Shown: piece by piece, positions 1 to 5,900 of the stretch
How the letters are laid out: every line of letters starts with the position of its first letter
How positions within the stretch are numbered: position 1 is the first letter of the stretch
Assembly: GCA_017411585.1 (NCBI GenBank)
Contig: JAFQPV010000281.1
Span: 1-9,525 of the forward strand
Origin: Clostridia bacterium
GTDB lineage: Bacteria; Bacillota; Clostridia; UBA1381; UMGS1253
Length of the DNA: 9,525 bases
Direction of reading: 5' to 3'
Program-made: the position numbers and the translations under genes
Notes under the pieces: generated by a model
Told to the model about the DNA's origin: nothing
Database searches by the model: none
The model's input: the letters and a program-made list of their open reading frames with translations, nothing else

Positions 1-2482
1 GATGTTTGACGGCTATAAAGCGCAGCGCAAAGGTATGCCGGACGAGCTTCGTGTGCAGATGCCGATAATCAAAGAAGTCATTTCTGCAAAGCAGATTCCA
101 ATTTTAGAACTGGAAGGCTATGAGGCAGACGATATTATCGGGACTATTTCTGCGCTTTGCGAAGAAAAGGGGATAGAGTGTGGCATCATCACCGGCGACA
201 AAGATGATTTACAGCTTGCCAGTCAGTTGACAAAAATTTACCTTACAACCACTTCAAAAGGGAGCACCGTAACGGATATCTATGACGATGCTGCTGTTTT
301 GGCAAAATACGGCGTAACTCCGACAGAATTTATTGATGTAAAAGCTTTGATGGGCGATACTTCCGATAACATTCCCGGTGTTATGGGTATCGGCGAAAAG
401 ACAGCGTTGACCTTAATTCAGAATGCTAAAAGCATCGAAAATCTCTACAGCGACTTATCTTCGTTCGGTGTAAAGGGCGCTACCTTTACAAAATTAGAGA
501 ACAGTAAAGAAAATGCTTACCTCAGCAAACAGCTCGCAACAATTGACCGCAAGGTTCCGATTACTGCAGATTTTGATGCTATGCACGCATTTGACTGTAA
601 AGCAAAAGAACTTTACACCGTTTTAAAGAAGTATGATTTCAGATCTTTAATCTCAAAGCTTGGTCTTACAGGGGAAGAAGCTTGCGCAAACACCGAGGAT
701 ACAAAATATTCTTTACCTGAGGTTTCTTTTGTTTTAATCGAAGATGAAATCCGGTTAAAAGAAATCCTTGCACAGTACAAATCGGATACATTTGTTTATA
801 AAATTTATGCACAATCCAATGCGCTACAGGCGATTTCGTTCAAGCTCGAAAACACGGTTTACTTGGCGATGTGCAGTCTGCTTTTAAGCGAAAAATCTAT
901 GCTGGAGGCATTTTTGCCGATATTTGAAAGTGATAAAATCACCAAAATAGCCCACGCTGCAAAGGAAGACATTGTTTTTCTCGCCGGCAGAGGCTTTGGC
1001 TATACACAGCTCGGCTTTGATGCAGAAATTGCCGCCTATATCTTGGAACCGTCTTTAAGCAGATATGACCTTTCCGATTTGGCGCAAAGCTTTTTATCTT
1101 TATATCTCGAGGATCGTGAGAGCGTGCTCGGCAAGGGCAAAAAAGCAATCACGCTGTTAGAGCTTGAGCAGGATAAGCTCCAAAGCTTCGTTACGGGTGA
1201 AATTTGCGTTCTGGAGCTTTTAAAGGACGTGCTTGAAGGTAAACTCAAAGAAAACGAGCAATTTCATTTATACGCCGATATAGAGCTTCCGTTGATTTCC
1301 GTGCTTGCGGATATGCAAATCAACGGGTTTGCGGTAGATAAAGACCGCTTAGACGAGCTTAATCAGATGCTCGCAGAACGTATTGATGCACTGACGCAGG
1401 AGATTTATGCAGATGCCGGTTGTGAATTTAACATTAATTCCACAAAACAGCTCGGTGAAATTTTGTTTGAAACGCTCGGCCTGCGTGTTGTAAAGAAGAC
1501 AAAAACCGGGTATTCCACTGATGCAAGCGTGCTTGATAAGCTGCGCGGTCAACACCCGATTATCGAAAAAATCATCGAATATCGTTTAATCAGCAAGATT
1601 AAATCGACGTATGGCGATGGTTTGCTTGCTGTAATTCATCCGGACACCGGCAGAATTCACTCTTGCTTCAATCAGACAGTCACCGTAACCGGCAGAATCA
1701 GCTCGACCGAGCCGAATATGCAAAACATACCGGTTCGCCATCCGCTTGGCCGCGAGATTCGTAAAATGTTTGTTGCACAAGGCGAGGATATGTACCTTGT
1801 CGATGCGGATTATTCGCAAATTGAGCTTCGAGTGCTCGCACATATTGCGCAGGATCAGAACATGATTGATGCATTTAAAAATAACGCGGATATCCACGCA
1901 AAAACAGCTTCTGAGGTATTGCATATTCCGATTGAGGATGTAACAGCTGCACAGCGAAGTGCGGCAAAGGCGGTCAATTTTGGCATTGTATACGGCATTG
2001 GCCAGTTCAGCTTATCGCAGGATTTGAAAATCTCCGTCAGCGAGGCAAAGGCATATATTGACGGTTATTTATCTTATTACAGCGGCATAGCTTCGTATAT
2101 GGAGCGTGTAAAAAAAGAAGCAGCAGAGCAAGGATATGTCACAACACTGTTTGGCAGGCGCAGATATATTCCGGAGTTGAAGTCTACAAACTTTAATTTG
2201 CGCGCATTCGGTGAGCGTGTTGCGCTGAACACGCCAATTCAAGGTACGGCAGCAGACATCATTAAGCTTGCGATGGTGCGTGTTTACCGCCGATTAAAGC
2301 AGGAAAAACTAAAGGCACGCCTCATTTTACAGGTGCACGACGAATTGATTATCGAGTGCCCGAAAAACGAACTGGAGGCAGTTTGTGAACTTTTGAAATA
2401 TGAAATGGAAAATGTTATTTCGCTTGATGCCGCGCTTAAGGCAGATGAAAAATACGGCAAGAGCTGGTATGAGACGAAATAA
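1..2482 (+). CDS. polA: DNA polymerase I (5' end outside window)
   Basis: Family A DNA polymerase that fills gaps and removes RNA primers during lagging-strand synthesis and excision repair. The reading frame is open to the left edge; the first ATG at position 2 is internal, because about 65-70 N-terminal residues of a roughly 880-residue Firmicutes PolA are missing. Counting from that Met, the 5' nuclease domain covers about residues 1-225 (GYEADDIIGT at 38-47, TGDKDDLQL, and the helix-hairpin-helix region with D119 and D122). A 3'-5' exonuclease-like domain covers about 240-430 but looks inactive: the first acidic motif (DTET in E. coli) reads KIYA. The polymerase domain is intact: motif A DYSQIELR (catalytic D603), motif B with R652, K656, F660 and Y664, and motif C QVHDE (H779, D780, E781). 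First visible gene of an operon with coaE 13 nt downstream. Confidence 0.97.
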   Translation, partial: MFDGYKAQRKGMPDELRVQMPIIKEVISAKQIPILELEGYEADDIIGTISALCEEKGIECGIITGDKDDLQLASQLTKIYLTTTSKGSTVTDIYDDAAVLAKYGVTPTEFIDVKALMGDTSDNIPGVMGIGEKTALTLIQNAKSIENLYSDLSSFGVKGATFTKLENSKENAYLSKQLATIDRKVPITADFDAMHAFDCKAKELYTVLKKYDFRSLISKLGLTGEEACANTEDTKYSLPEVSFVLIEDEIRLKEILAQYKSDTFVYKIYAQSNALQAISFKLENTVYLAMCSLLLSEKSMLEAFLPIFESDKITKIAHAAKEDIVFLAGRGFGYTQLGFDAEIAAYILEPSLSRYDLSDLAQSFLSLYLEDRESVLGKGKKAITLLELEQDKLQSFVTGEICVLELLKDVLEGKLKENEQFHLYADIELPLISVLADMQINGFAVDKDRLDELNQMLAERIDALTQEIYADAGCEFNINSTKQLGEILFETLGLRVVKKTKTGYSTDASVLDKLRGQHPIIEKIIEYRLISKIKSTYGDGLLAVIHPDTGRIHSCFNQTVTVTGRISSTEPNMQNIPVRHPLGREIRKMFVAQGEDMYLVDADYSQIELRVLAHIAQDQNMIDAFKNNADIHAKTASEVLHIPIEDVTAAQRSAAKAVNFGIVYGIGQFSLSQDLKISVSEAKAYIDGYLSYYSGIASYMERVKKEAAEQGYVTTLFGRRRYIPELKSTNFNLRAFGERVALNTPIQGTAADIIKLAMVRVYRRLKQEKLKARLILQVHDELIIECPKNELEAVCELLKYEMENVISLDAALKADEKYGKSWYETK

Positions 2483-2491
2483 AGGGGAAGG
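2483..2491 (+). promoter_or_regulatory. Ribosome binding site of coaE
   Basis: The sequence AAGGGGAAGG lies directly after the polA stop and about 5 nt before the ATG at 2496. It selects that ATG over the longer in-frame opening that begins inside polA at 2400. Confidence 0.7.
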
Positions 2492-2495
2492 AACT

Positions 2496-3092
2496 ATGTA
2501 TGTAATTGGAATTACCGGGGGAAGCGGCAGCGGAAAATCAACCGTCAGCGGTGCGCTGCAGGCAATCGGCTATATCATATTGGATGCAGATAAAATTGCC
2601 AGGGAGATTGTTCAACCGGGCAAACCTGCGCTGCAGGAAATCGAGAAAATATTCGGTAAAAATGTTATCAATGCTGATGGTACGATGAACCGCAAGGCTG
2701 TTGCAAAAATCGTATTTTCGGATAAAAAGGAATTAGATAAGCTAAACAAGATTACGCATAAATATATAACAGAAAGCATCAAAGCCAGCATTCAAAATGC
2801 AAAGTCTCATGTTGTGATTGATGCACCACTGTTGTACGAAAGCGGTCTTGATACACTCTGCGAGGCGGTTGTCGGTGTTACAGCTTCGTTTGATGTGCGC
2901 CTGGAGCGCATTATGGCGCGTGACAGTCTAACAGAAGAAGAGGCAAAAATGCGATTGAATGCACAAGGAAGCATTGAAGCAAACCTTTCTCGCGTACAGC
3001 TTTTGCTTGATACTTCGGAAAACACACCACCGGCACAGCTGGCAAAAAAAATTGATGATTTTGTTAAAGGAGCCATCCATGAGGTTTTTTAA
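2496..3092 (+). CDS. coaE: Dephospho-CoA kinase
   Basis: Catalyses the last step of coenzyme A synthesis, ATP-dependent phosphorylation of the ribose 3'-OH of dephospho-CoA, in the cytoplasm. The 198 residues match the usual length of about 200. The P-loop GGSGSGKST is at residues 8-16, LDADKIAREIV starts at 29, IDAPLLYESG (the usual D-x-PLL-E substrate motif) is at 108-117, and the lid helix RDSLTEEEAKMRLNAQ is at about 142-157. The segment after the lid, usually like ADYVIDNSG, reads VQLLLDTSENT here, a mild divergence. The start at 2496 follows a GGGGAAGG site and begins at the family's conserved N-terminus; the in-frame ATG at 2400 would run through the end of polA. It lies between polA and a lytic transglycosylase, an order I recall from Clostridia, and its last 14 nt overlap the next gene. 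Confidence 0.96.
   Translation: MYVIGITGGSGSGKSTVSGALQAIGYIILDADKIAREIVQPGKPALQEIEKIFGKNVINADGTMNRKAVAKIVFSDKKELDKLNKITHKYITESIKASIQNAKSHVVIDAPLLYESGLDTLCEAVVGVTASFDVRLERIMARDSLTEEEAKMRLNAQGSIEANLSRVQLLLDTSENTPPAQLAKKIDDFVKGAIHEVF
3066..3072 (+). promoter_or_regulatory. Ribosome binding site of the lytic transglycosylase
   Basis: AAAGGAG inside the end of coaE, 6 nt before the ATG at 3079. It fixes the start at MRFFKYIGK rather than the longer in-frame opening from 2959, which would read 120 nt deep into coaE. Confidence 0.8.
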
Positions 3093-3642
3093 ATATATAG
3101 GAAAAATAGTGCTGATTTTAATATTGGTCACAGCAATTGTATTTTTCGGCGGAAAATTTGTCCTGAAAACGCTGTTTCCGTTAGAGCACACAGATATAAT
3201 TAATGAGGCTGCTGAAGCACAGGACATTGATCCATATCTGATTTTAGCGCTGATTAAGGCTGAAAGCAACTTTGTATCCGATGCACAATCCCACAAGGAT
3301 GCCTTTGGTTTAATGCAAATTACCGAGCCGACTGCGAAGTGGATTGCAGGAAAAATGAATTTAGAAGGCTATACGGCAGAATCACTGTTAGATCCAACGG
3401 TTAATATTCGTATGGGTACGTGGTATTTAGGATATTTAATTTCGTTATATAACGGCGATGAAACACTGGCTCTATGCGCTTATAATGCCGGTCTTGGAAA
3501 TGTAGACAACTGGCTTGCTGACAAAAAATGCTCTGCTGACGGCAAAAATTTAACGAACATACCGTTTGCAGAGACCGAGAAATATATTGAAAAAATCAAA
3601 CGCTATAAAGAAACGTATCAAAAGCTCTACCCGGAGCTATAA
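3079..3642 (+). CDS. Membrane-anchored SLT-type lytic transglycosylase
   Basis: A predicted peptidoglycan-cleaving enzyme of the soluble lytic transglycosylase family (GH23-like lysozyme fold), which cuts the MurNAc-GlcNAc bond and leaves 1,6-anhydro-MurNAc ends. Of 187 residues, about 1-9 are short and basic, 10-33 form one hydrophobic segment (uncleaved signal anchor), and about 38-185 form the catalytic domain outside the cell. Family motifs visible: ALIKAESNF with catalytic Glu at E62, FGLMQIT around 76-82, LLDPTVNIRMGTWYL around 103-117, AYNAG at 134-138, and a closing ETEKYIEKI around 165-173. There is no LysM or other wall-binding module. The gene overlaps the end of coaE by 14 nt, so translation is probably coupled. 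It ends the visible operon and converges on the yneA-like gene. The exact role (wall turnover, or sporulation as for some Clostridia paralogues) cannot be read from sequence. Confidence 0.93.
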   Translation: MRFFKYIGKIVLILILVTAIVFFGGKFVLKTLFPLEHTDIINEAAEAQDIDPYLILALIKAESNFVSDAQSHKDAFGLMQITEPTAKWIAGKMNLEGYTAESLLDPTVNIRMGTWYLGYLISLYNGDETLALCAYNAGLGNVDNWLADKKCSADGKNLTNIPFAETEKYIEKIKRYKETYQKLYPEL

Positions 3643-3686
3643 AAAAGAACACGGCACAAAATGGAAGAGAGGGATGTGCCATGTTC
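3641..3686 (-). terminator. Rho-independent terminator of the yneA-like gene
   Basis: On the minus strand, GAACATGGCACA and TGTGCCGTGTTC form a 12-bp stem with one U-G wobble (arms 3675-3686 and 3647-3658) and a 16-nt loop, followed by six T (3641-3646). It starts 14 nt after the stop of the yneA-like gene. Read on the plus strand, the wobble becomes a C-A mismatch and no T run follows, so it should stop the minus-strand transcript better than the polA-coaE-slt transcript. No better terminator for the plus operon was seen. Confidence 0.8.
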
Positions 3687-3700
3687 ATAGGGTGAACGAC

Positions 3701-4009
3701 TTAAACTGTCGGAACCAAAAGGCTTTGACCGACTTTAAGTTCAGCGTTCTTCATGTTGTTTAGCTTTTTGATTTTGTAAATCGTATTACGGATATCTTCG
3801 TGTTCGTTTCCATACTCTTCGGCGATACTCCAAATGGTGTCGCCGGCAAAAACCGTAATCGTTTCGGTTTTGTTTACGGCATCTGCTTGGGTGTTGCTCG
3901 GGTTGTATGCATAAAGAAACATTACATTGAACACAACAACTGCAAGTGTGAGAAACACGAAAAATCTTGCTCTATTTACGATTACTGTACGCTTTTTTGT
4001 CTTTGTCAT
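3701..4009 (-). CDS. yneA: SOS-induced cell division inhibitor, LysM protein of the YneA type
   Basis: A 102-residue protein predicted to delay cell division during DNA damage. Residues 1-14 are basic (MTKTKKRTVIVNRA), 15-34 form one membrane helix, 35-49 a short linker, and about 50-100 one LysM domain (TITVFAGDTIWSIAEEYG ... LKVGQSLLVP), which should sit outside the membrane facing the wall. Size and architecture match B. subtilis YneA (about 105 residues). The IKKLNNMKNAELKVGQ stretch also resembles YneA. The ATG at 4009 is chosen because GGAGG lies 9 nt before it; an in-frame TTG at 4075 is itself part of the -35 box and cannot be translated. The assignment rests on domain layout plus LexA boxes in the promoter; lexA, beside yneA in Bacillus, is not in view. 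Upstream is ruvX on the same strand, with no terminator between them. Confidence 0.85.
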   Translation of the reverse strand: MTKTKKRTVIVNRARFFVFLTLAVVVFNVMFLYAYNPSNTQADAVNKTETITVFAGDTIWSIAEEYGNEHEDIRNTIYKIKKLNNMKNAELKVGQSLLVPTV

Positions 4010-4018
4010 AATAAAAAA

Positions 4019-4023
4019 CCTCC
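4019..4023 (-). promoter_or_regulatory. Ribosome binding site of the yneA-like gene
   Basis: GGAGG on the minus strand, 9 nt before the ATG at 4009. It excludes the in-frame upstream ATG and TTG codons. Confidence 0.8.
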
Positions 4024-4026
4024 ATT

Positions 4027-4040
4027 CGAACATCTGTTCT
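4027..4040 (-). promoter_or_regulatory. LexA (SOS) box 1, at the predicted transcription start
   Basis: CGAACATCTGTTCT read on the plus strand, which fits the Gram-positive LexA/DinR consensus CGAAC-N4-GTTCG with one end base different. It begins at about the predicted +1 of the yneA-like promoter, where bound LexA would block initiation. Confidence 0.88.
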
Positions 4041-4046
4041 GATACT

Positions 4047-4075
4047 AGTATAACAGAACGCGCGTTCGATGTCAA
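4047..4075 (-). promoter_or_regulatory. Sigma-A promoter of the yneA-like gene
   Basis: On the minus strand, a perfect -35 TTGACA (4070-4075) and -10 TATACT (4047-4052) are separated by exactly 17 nt. TGT precedes the -10, giving an extended -10 element. The predicted start is near 4040, leaving a leader of about 31 nt. Such a near-consensus promoter would be very active when unrepressed, as expected for an SOS gene held by LexA. Confidence 0.9.
4055..4068 (-). promoter_or_regulatory. LexA (SOS) box 2, in the promoter spacer
   Basis: AGAACGCGCGTTCG, whose 12-bp core GAACGCGCGTTC is perfectly palindromic. It lies wholly between the -35 and -10 boxes, and its centre is 28 bp from box 1. Confidence 0.9.
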
Positions 4076-4085
4076 GAGGTTTTTT

Positions 4086-4099
4086 CGAAAAAATGTTCG
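4086..4099 (-). promoter_or_regulatory. Probable third, weaker LexA box upstream of the -35
   Basis: CGAAAAAATGTTCG matches the LexA consensus except that one half-site is GAAA rather than GAAC. Its centre is 31 bp from box 2. The spacing close to three helical turns suggests an auxiliary site. Confidence 0.55.
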
Positions 4100-4100
4100 A

Positions 4101-4122
4101 TTTTTTTATTTTTTTTTTTTTT
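4101..4122. repeat. Poly-T/poly-A tract upstream of the yneA-like promoter
   Basis: Seven T, one A, then 14 T on the plus strand (A-tracts on the minus strand), between the end of ruvX and the SOS promoter. It may act as bent DNA or an UP-like element, and is also a site prone to slippage or sequencing error. Confidence 0.7.
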
Positions 4123-4140
4123 GTAAAAATAGGGGAAAGA

Positions 4141-4563
4141 CTAGCGATTTGCGGCGCCGGAATCCATGTAAGCCTGCAAAATTAATGCTGCTGCAACCGT
4201 ATCAATCACGTCTTTTCGCTTTTTACCGCGTGTGTTTGTTTCATTTAAGGTTTGAATTGCGCAAACTGTAGATAATCTTTCATCAAAAAACACAATTTCA
4301 CCGCTGAAAATTTCTTTCAATCGGTCGGCAAATACATAAGTTTTTTCTGCGCGTTCACCTAATGTGCCGTTCATGTTTTTCGGAAGACCGATGACAATTT
4401 TAGACGGGCTATAGGTTGCAAGCAACTGCTGCAAACGCTCAAAAAGTGCCTTTCTGCCGGTGTTTTTTATGGTTTCAACGCCTTGCGCGGTAAGACCAAG
4501 CAAATCCGATACTGCAATGCCGACACGGGCATCACCGTAGTCAATACACATAATACGATTCAT
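4141..4563 (-). CDS. ruvX: RuvX/YqgF family putative pre-16S rRNA nuclease (Holliday junction resolvase-like)
   Basis: RNase H-fold protein of the YqgF family, long annotated as a Holliday junction resolvase and in E. coli linked to 5' maturation of 16S rRNA. The 140 residues match the usual 135-150. Family motifs: IDYGDARVG at 7-15 with acidic D8, IVIGLPKNMNGT at about 56-67, FFDERLSTV at 92-100, and the C-terminal IDTVAA at 120-125 with D121. The start at 4563 follows AAAGGAGGG with 8 nt spacing; a longer in-frame ATG at 4605 lies upstream of the -10 box and would not be transcribed. It has its own promoter, divergent from the pentein-like gene. No terminator is visible between its stop and the downstream yneA-like gene, so low-level readthrough into that gene is possible. 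Confidence 0.94.
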   Translation of the reverse strand: MNRIMCIDYGDARVGIAVSDLLGLTAQGVETIKNTGRKALFERLQQLLATYSPSKIVIGLPKNMNGTLGERAEKTYVFADRLKEIFSGEIVFFDERLSTVCAIQTLNETNTRGKKRKDVIDTVAAALILQAYMDSGAANR

Positions 4564-4571
4564 AAGGAAAA

Positions 4572-4580
4572 CCCTCCTTT
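4572..4580 (-). promoter_or_regulatory. Ribosome binding site of ruvX
   Basis: AAAGGAGGG on the minus strand, 8 nt before the ATG at 4563; it decides this start over the in-frame ATG at 4605. Confidence 0.85.
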
Positions 4581-4591
4581 TTAATAGTAAC

Positions 4592-4621
4592 AGTATATCA
4601 TACACATTATAAAATTGTCAA
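4592..4621 (-). promoter_or_regulatory. Sigma-A promoter of ruvX
   Basis: On the minus strand, -35 TTGACA (4616-4621) and -10 TATACT (4592-4597) are separated by 18 nt, with TGA before the -10 (extended -10). The predicted start is near 4585, giving a very short leader that just contains the ribosome binding site. Confidence 0.82.
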
Positions 4622-4642
4622 ATACGCTAATGAGTTTACAGT
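4615..4642 (+). promoter_or_regulatory. Tentative promoter of the pentein-like gene
   Basis: TTGTCA (4615-4620) and TACAGT (4637-4642) with 16 nt between them are the best sigma-A-like pair I see ahead of the gene at 4690. The match is moderate. It would overlap the ruvX -35 on the opposite strand, and the inverted repeat at 4634-4659 would cover its -10 and start site. Confidence 0.3.
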
Positions 4643-4659
4643 ATATATATTATGTAAAC
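4634..4659 (+). promoter_or_regulatory. Inverted repeat, copy 1 (possible operator)
   Basis: GTTTACA and TGTAAAC form perfect 7-bp arms, 8 bp if the flanking A/T pair is counted, around a 12-nt AT-rich centre that is itself largely palindromic. It sits between the divergent ruvX and pentein-like genes. The same element, differing at only three central positions, recurs at 9018-9043 before hisS. No known operator is recognised. Confidence 0.6.
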
Positions 4660-4667
4660 TTAAGTTT
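4656..4667. repeat. 12-bp perfect palindrome AAACTTAAGTTT
   Basis: Overlaps the right arm of inverted repeat copy 1, so three AAACT/AGTTT half-sites follow one another ahead of the gene at 4690. It may be part of a compound operator or be chance in AT-rich DNA. Confidence 0.45.
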
Positions 4668-4689
4668 GCTCAGGAAGTGAAACAGGGGA

Positions 4690-5430
4690 ATGGAGTACCT
4701 GAAATTACCAAACTTGCCGGATAAAAAAGTGAATAAGATAATCATTGCACAGGATTGTCCTGATGAAATAATTAAATCGCTTTATAATTATGGTGTAGAG
4801 CTGATAAAATCAGCCCGCTTAAACAAAATAGACGATGCAACAAGTACACATCCGGACATGAGTATACTGCATATGGGCGAAAATCGATTCTTTTGTGCAA
4901 ATTCTGCGTTCGATTATTATCAACAAATGCTTGGGAATGTAGATATTCAGCCTTTGTCCAAGGAAATAAGCTCACCGTATCCTCTGGATGCCGGACTGAA
5001 TGCAGCTATATTGGGCAAAAATGTGTTTTTGTGCGCAAAATCAATAAACGAACAAATTTTCGAGGAAGTAGAACATCTGCAATTTCGGGTGATACAAGTA
5101 AAACAAGGCTACGCTAAATGTAATCTTGTACCGGTTTCAGAAAATGCACTGATTACAGAGGACGCATCCATTTACCATGCTGCAATTCATAACGGACTTG
5201 ATGCGCTTAAGATTCATCCCGGAAACATCTCTTTAAACGGATATCCGCACGGATTCATCGGCGGCGCCTGCGGTAAGCTTGATAAAAACACACTTGCTAT
5301 TACCGGAAAGCTTTCATATCTGCCAGAAGCAGAGTCAATAATCGCATTCTGTAAGAATCATGGCGTAGAACTTTTGGAATTAGGCAATTTGAGACCTTGC
5401 GACATCGGAAGTATACTGCCAATCGCATAA
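4690..5430 (+). CDS. Pentein-like (GME-fold) hypothetical protein resembling DUF6873
   Basis: A 246-residue protein without signal peptide or membrane segment, so probably cytoplasmic. I recognise it from memory as resembling the Clostridia family named DUF6873, GME fold (guanidino-group modifying, pentein superfamily); no characterised function is known to me. Candidate functional residues fit penteins loosely: THPDM at 53-57 (H54, D56), GYAKCNLVPV at 140-149 (C144), and GYPHGFIGGACGKL at 184-197 (H187, C194). Related-looking segments, such as NRFFCAN (65-71), NVFLCAK (111-117) and NALITEDASI (152-161), fit a fold of repeated units. The start is the first possible one after an in-frame TGA at 4678-4680. 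GGGG is too close to the ATG to be a normal ribosome binding site; AGGAAG at 4672-4677 is about 12 nt away, so translation may be weak. It is monocistronic and divergent from ruvX. Substrate, if any, is unknown. Confidence 0.75.
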   Translation: MEYLKLPNLPDKKVNKIIIAQDCPDEIIKSLYNYGVELIKSARLNKIDDATSTHPDMSILHMGENRFFCANSAFDYYQQMLGNVDIQPLSKEISSPYPLDAGLNAAILGKNVFLCAKSINEQIFEEVEHLQFRVIQVKQGYAKCNLVPVSENALITEDASIYHAAIHNGLDALKIHPGNISLNGYPHGFIGGACGKLDKNTLAITGKLSYLPEAESIIAFCKNHGVELLELGNLRPCDIGSILPIA

Positions 5431-5900
5431 AGGCAAAATACAGCAGCTTTTTCCTGTGTTTAAAACATACCTAAGGTCATTTGAAAAAAACTGGTGAGCT
5501 CCAGACGAGTCATTATTTTTAAGGGAAATTTCAGCAAGTCGATAACAAGTAGAATTGAGACGTAAATTGGCATACATTTATAAACGAAGCAATTTATTAG
5601 ATTATAGAAGATGCTTAGTTAAAAACACAAGCAATGGAGTAACTGATTATATAAAGAATAAATTCAAAGTCAAACACAAAAAGCAAAATCAGAATTGAAT
5701 TCATAATAAAATAAATACAGTAAAAACGCTAAGAAGACAAAAGGACCACAGATGAATACTGCAATTGTCATAATTTTACGTAAATATACTATTTATATAT
5801 AATATATAGAAAAATGTCTAAAAATATGCTTCTAAGTCGCATAAAGAGCAATTTATAATACTTAGATTTATATTTTAAATATGCCCCTACTCCATATAAA
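5431..5900. other. Gene-free AT-rich intergenic region
   Basis: About 470 nt between the pentein-like gene and the aspS terminator, with no convincing gene, RNA or mobile element. Only weak items are visible: a 7-bp inverted repeat TCTAAGT/ACTTAGA (5831-5837 and 5860-5866), a palindrome TTTACGTAAA near 5775, and a 16-codon reading frame at 5752-5802 preceded by AAAGGA. There is no clear terminator after the gene ending at 5430. The sequence looks like decayed or unconstrained DNA. Confidence 0.6.

Noticed and set aside
939..1924. Several minus-strand frames inside polA.
   Set aside because: They are shadows of the polA coding sequence without ribosome binding sites or recognisable domains.
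4010..4075. A longer start for the yneA-like gene at TTG 4075.
   Set aside because: The TTG is the first half of the -35 box TTGACA, and the added codons lie over the LexA boxes upstream of the transcription start.
3800..4271. Two plus-strand frames antisense to the yneA-like gene and its promoter.
   Set aside because: They cover the complement of a gene with clear LysM, promoter and SOS signals; the encoded sequences look like translated noise.
5460..5573. A 37-codon hydrophobic reading frame on the minus strand (MPIYVSILL..., ending MTLGMF).
   Set aside because: No ribosome binding site before the ATG, no recognised family, and AT-rich DNA gives such frames by chance.
5380..5577. A 65-codon minus-strand frame overlapping the end of the pentein-like gene.
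   Set aside because: Overlaps a better-supported gene, has no ribosome binding site and shows no recognisable domain.
5765..5795. A possible plus-strand promoter, TTGTCA followed by TATACT.
   Set aside because: The spacing is only 14 nt and the region is so AT-rich that -10-like hexamers are expected by chance.
5500..5900. tRNA, rRNA fragment, riboswitch or CRISPR in the large gap.
   Set aside because: No cloverleaf, no conserved riboswitch core and no regularly spaced repeats could be found by eye.
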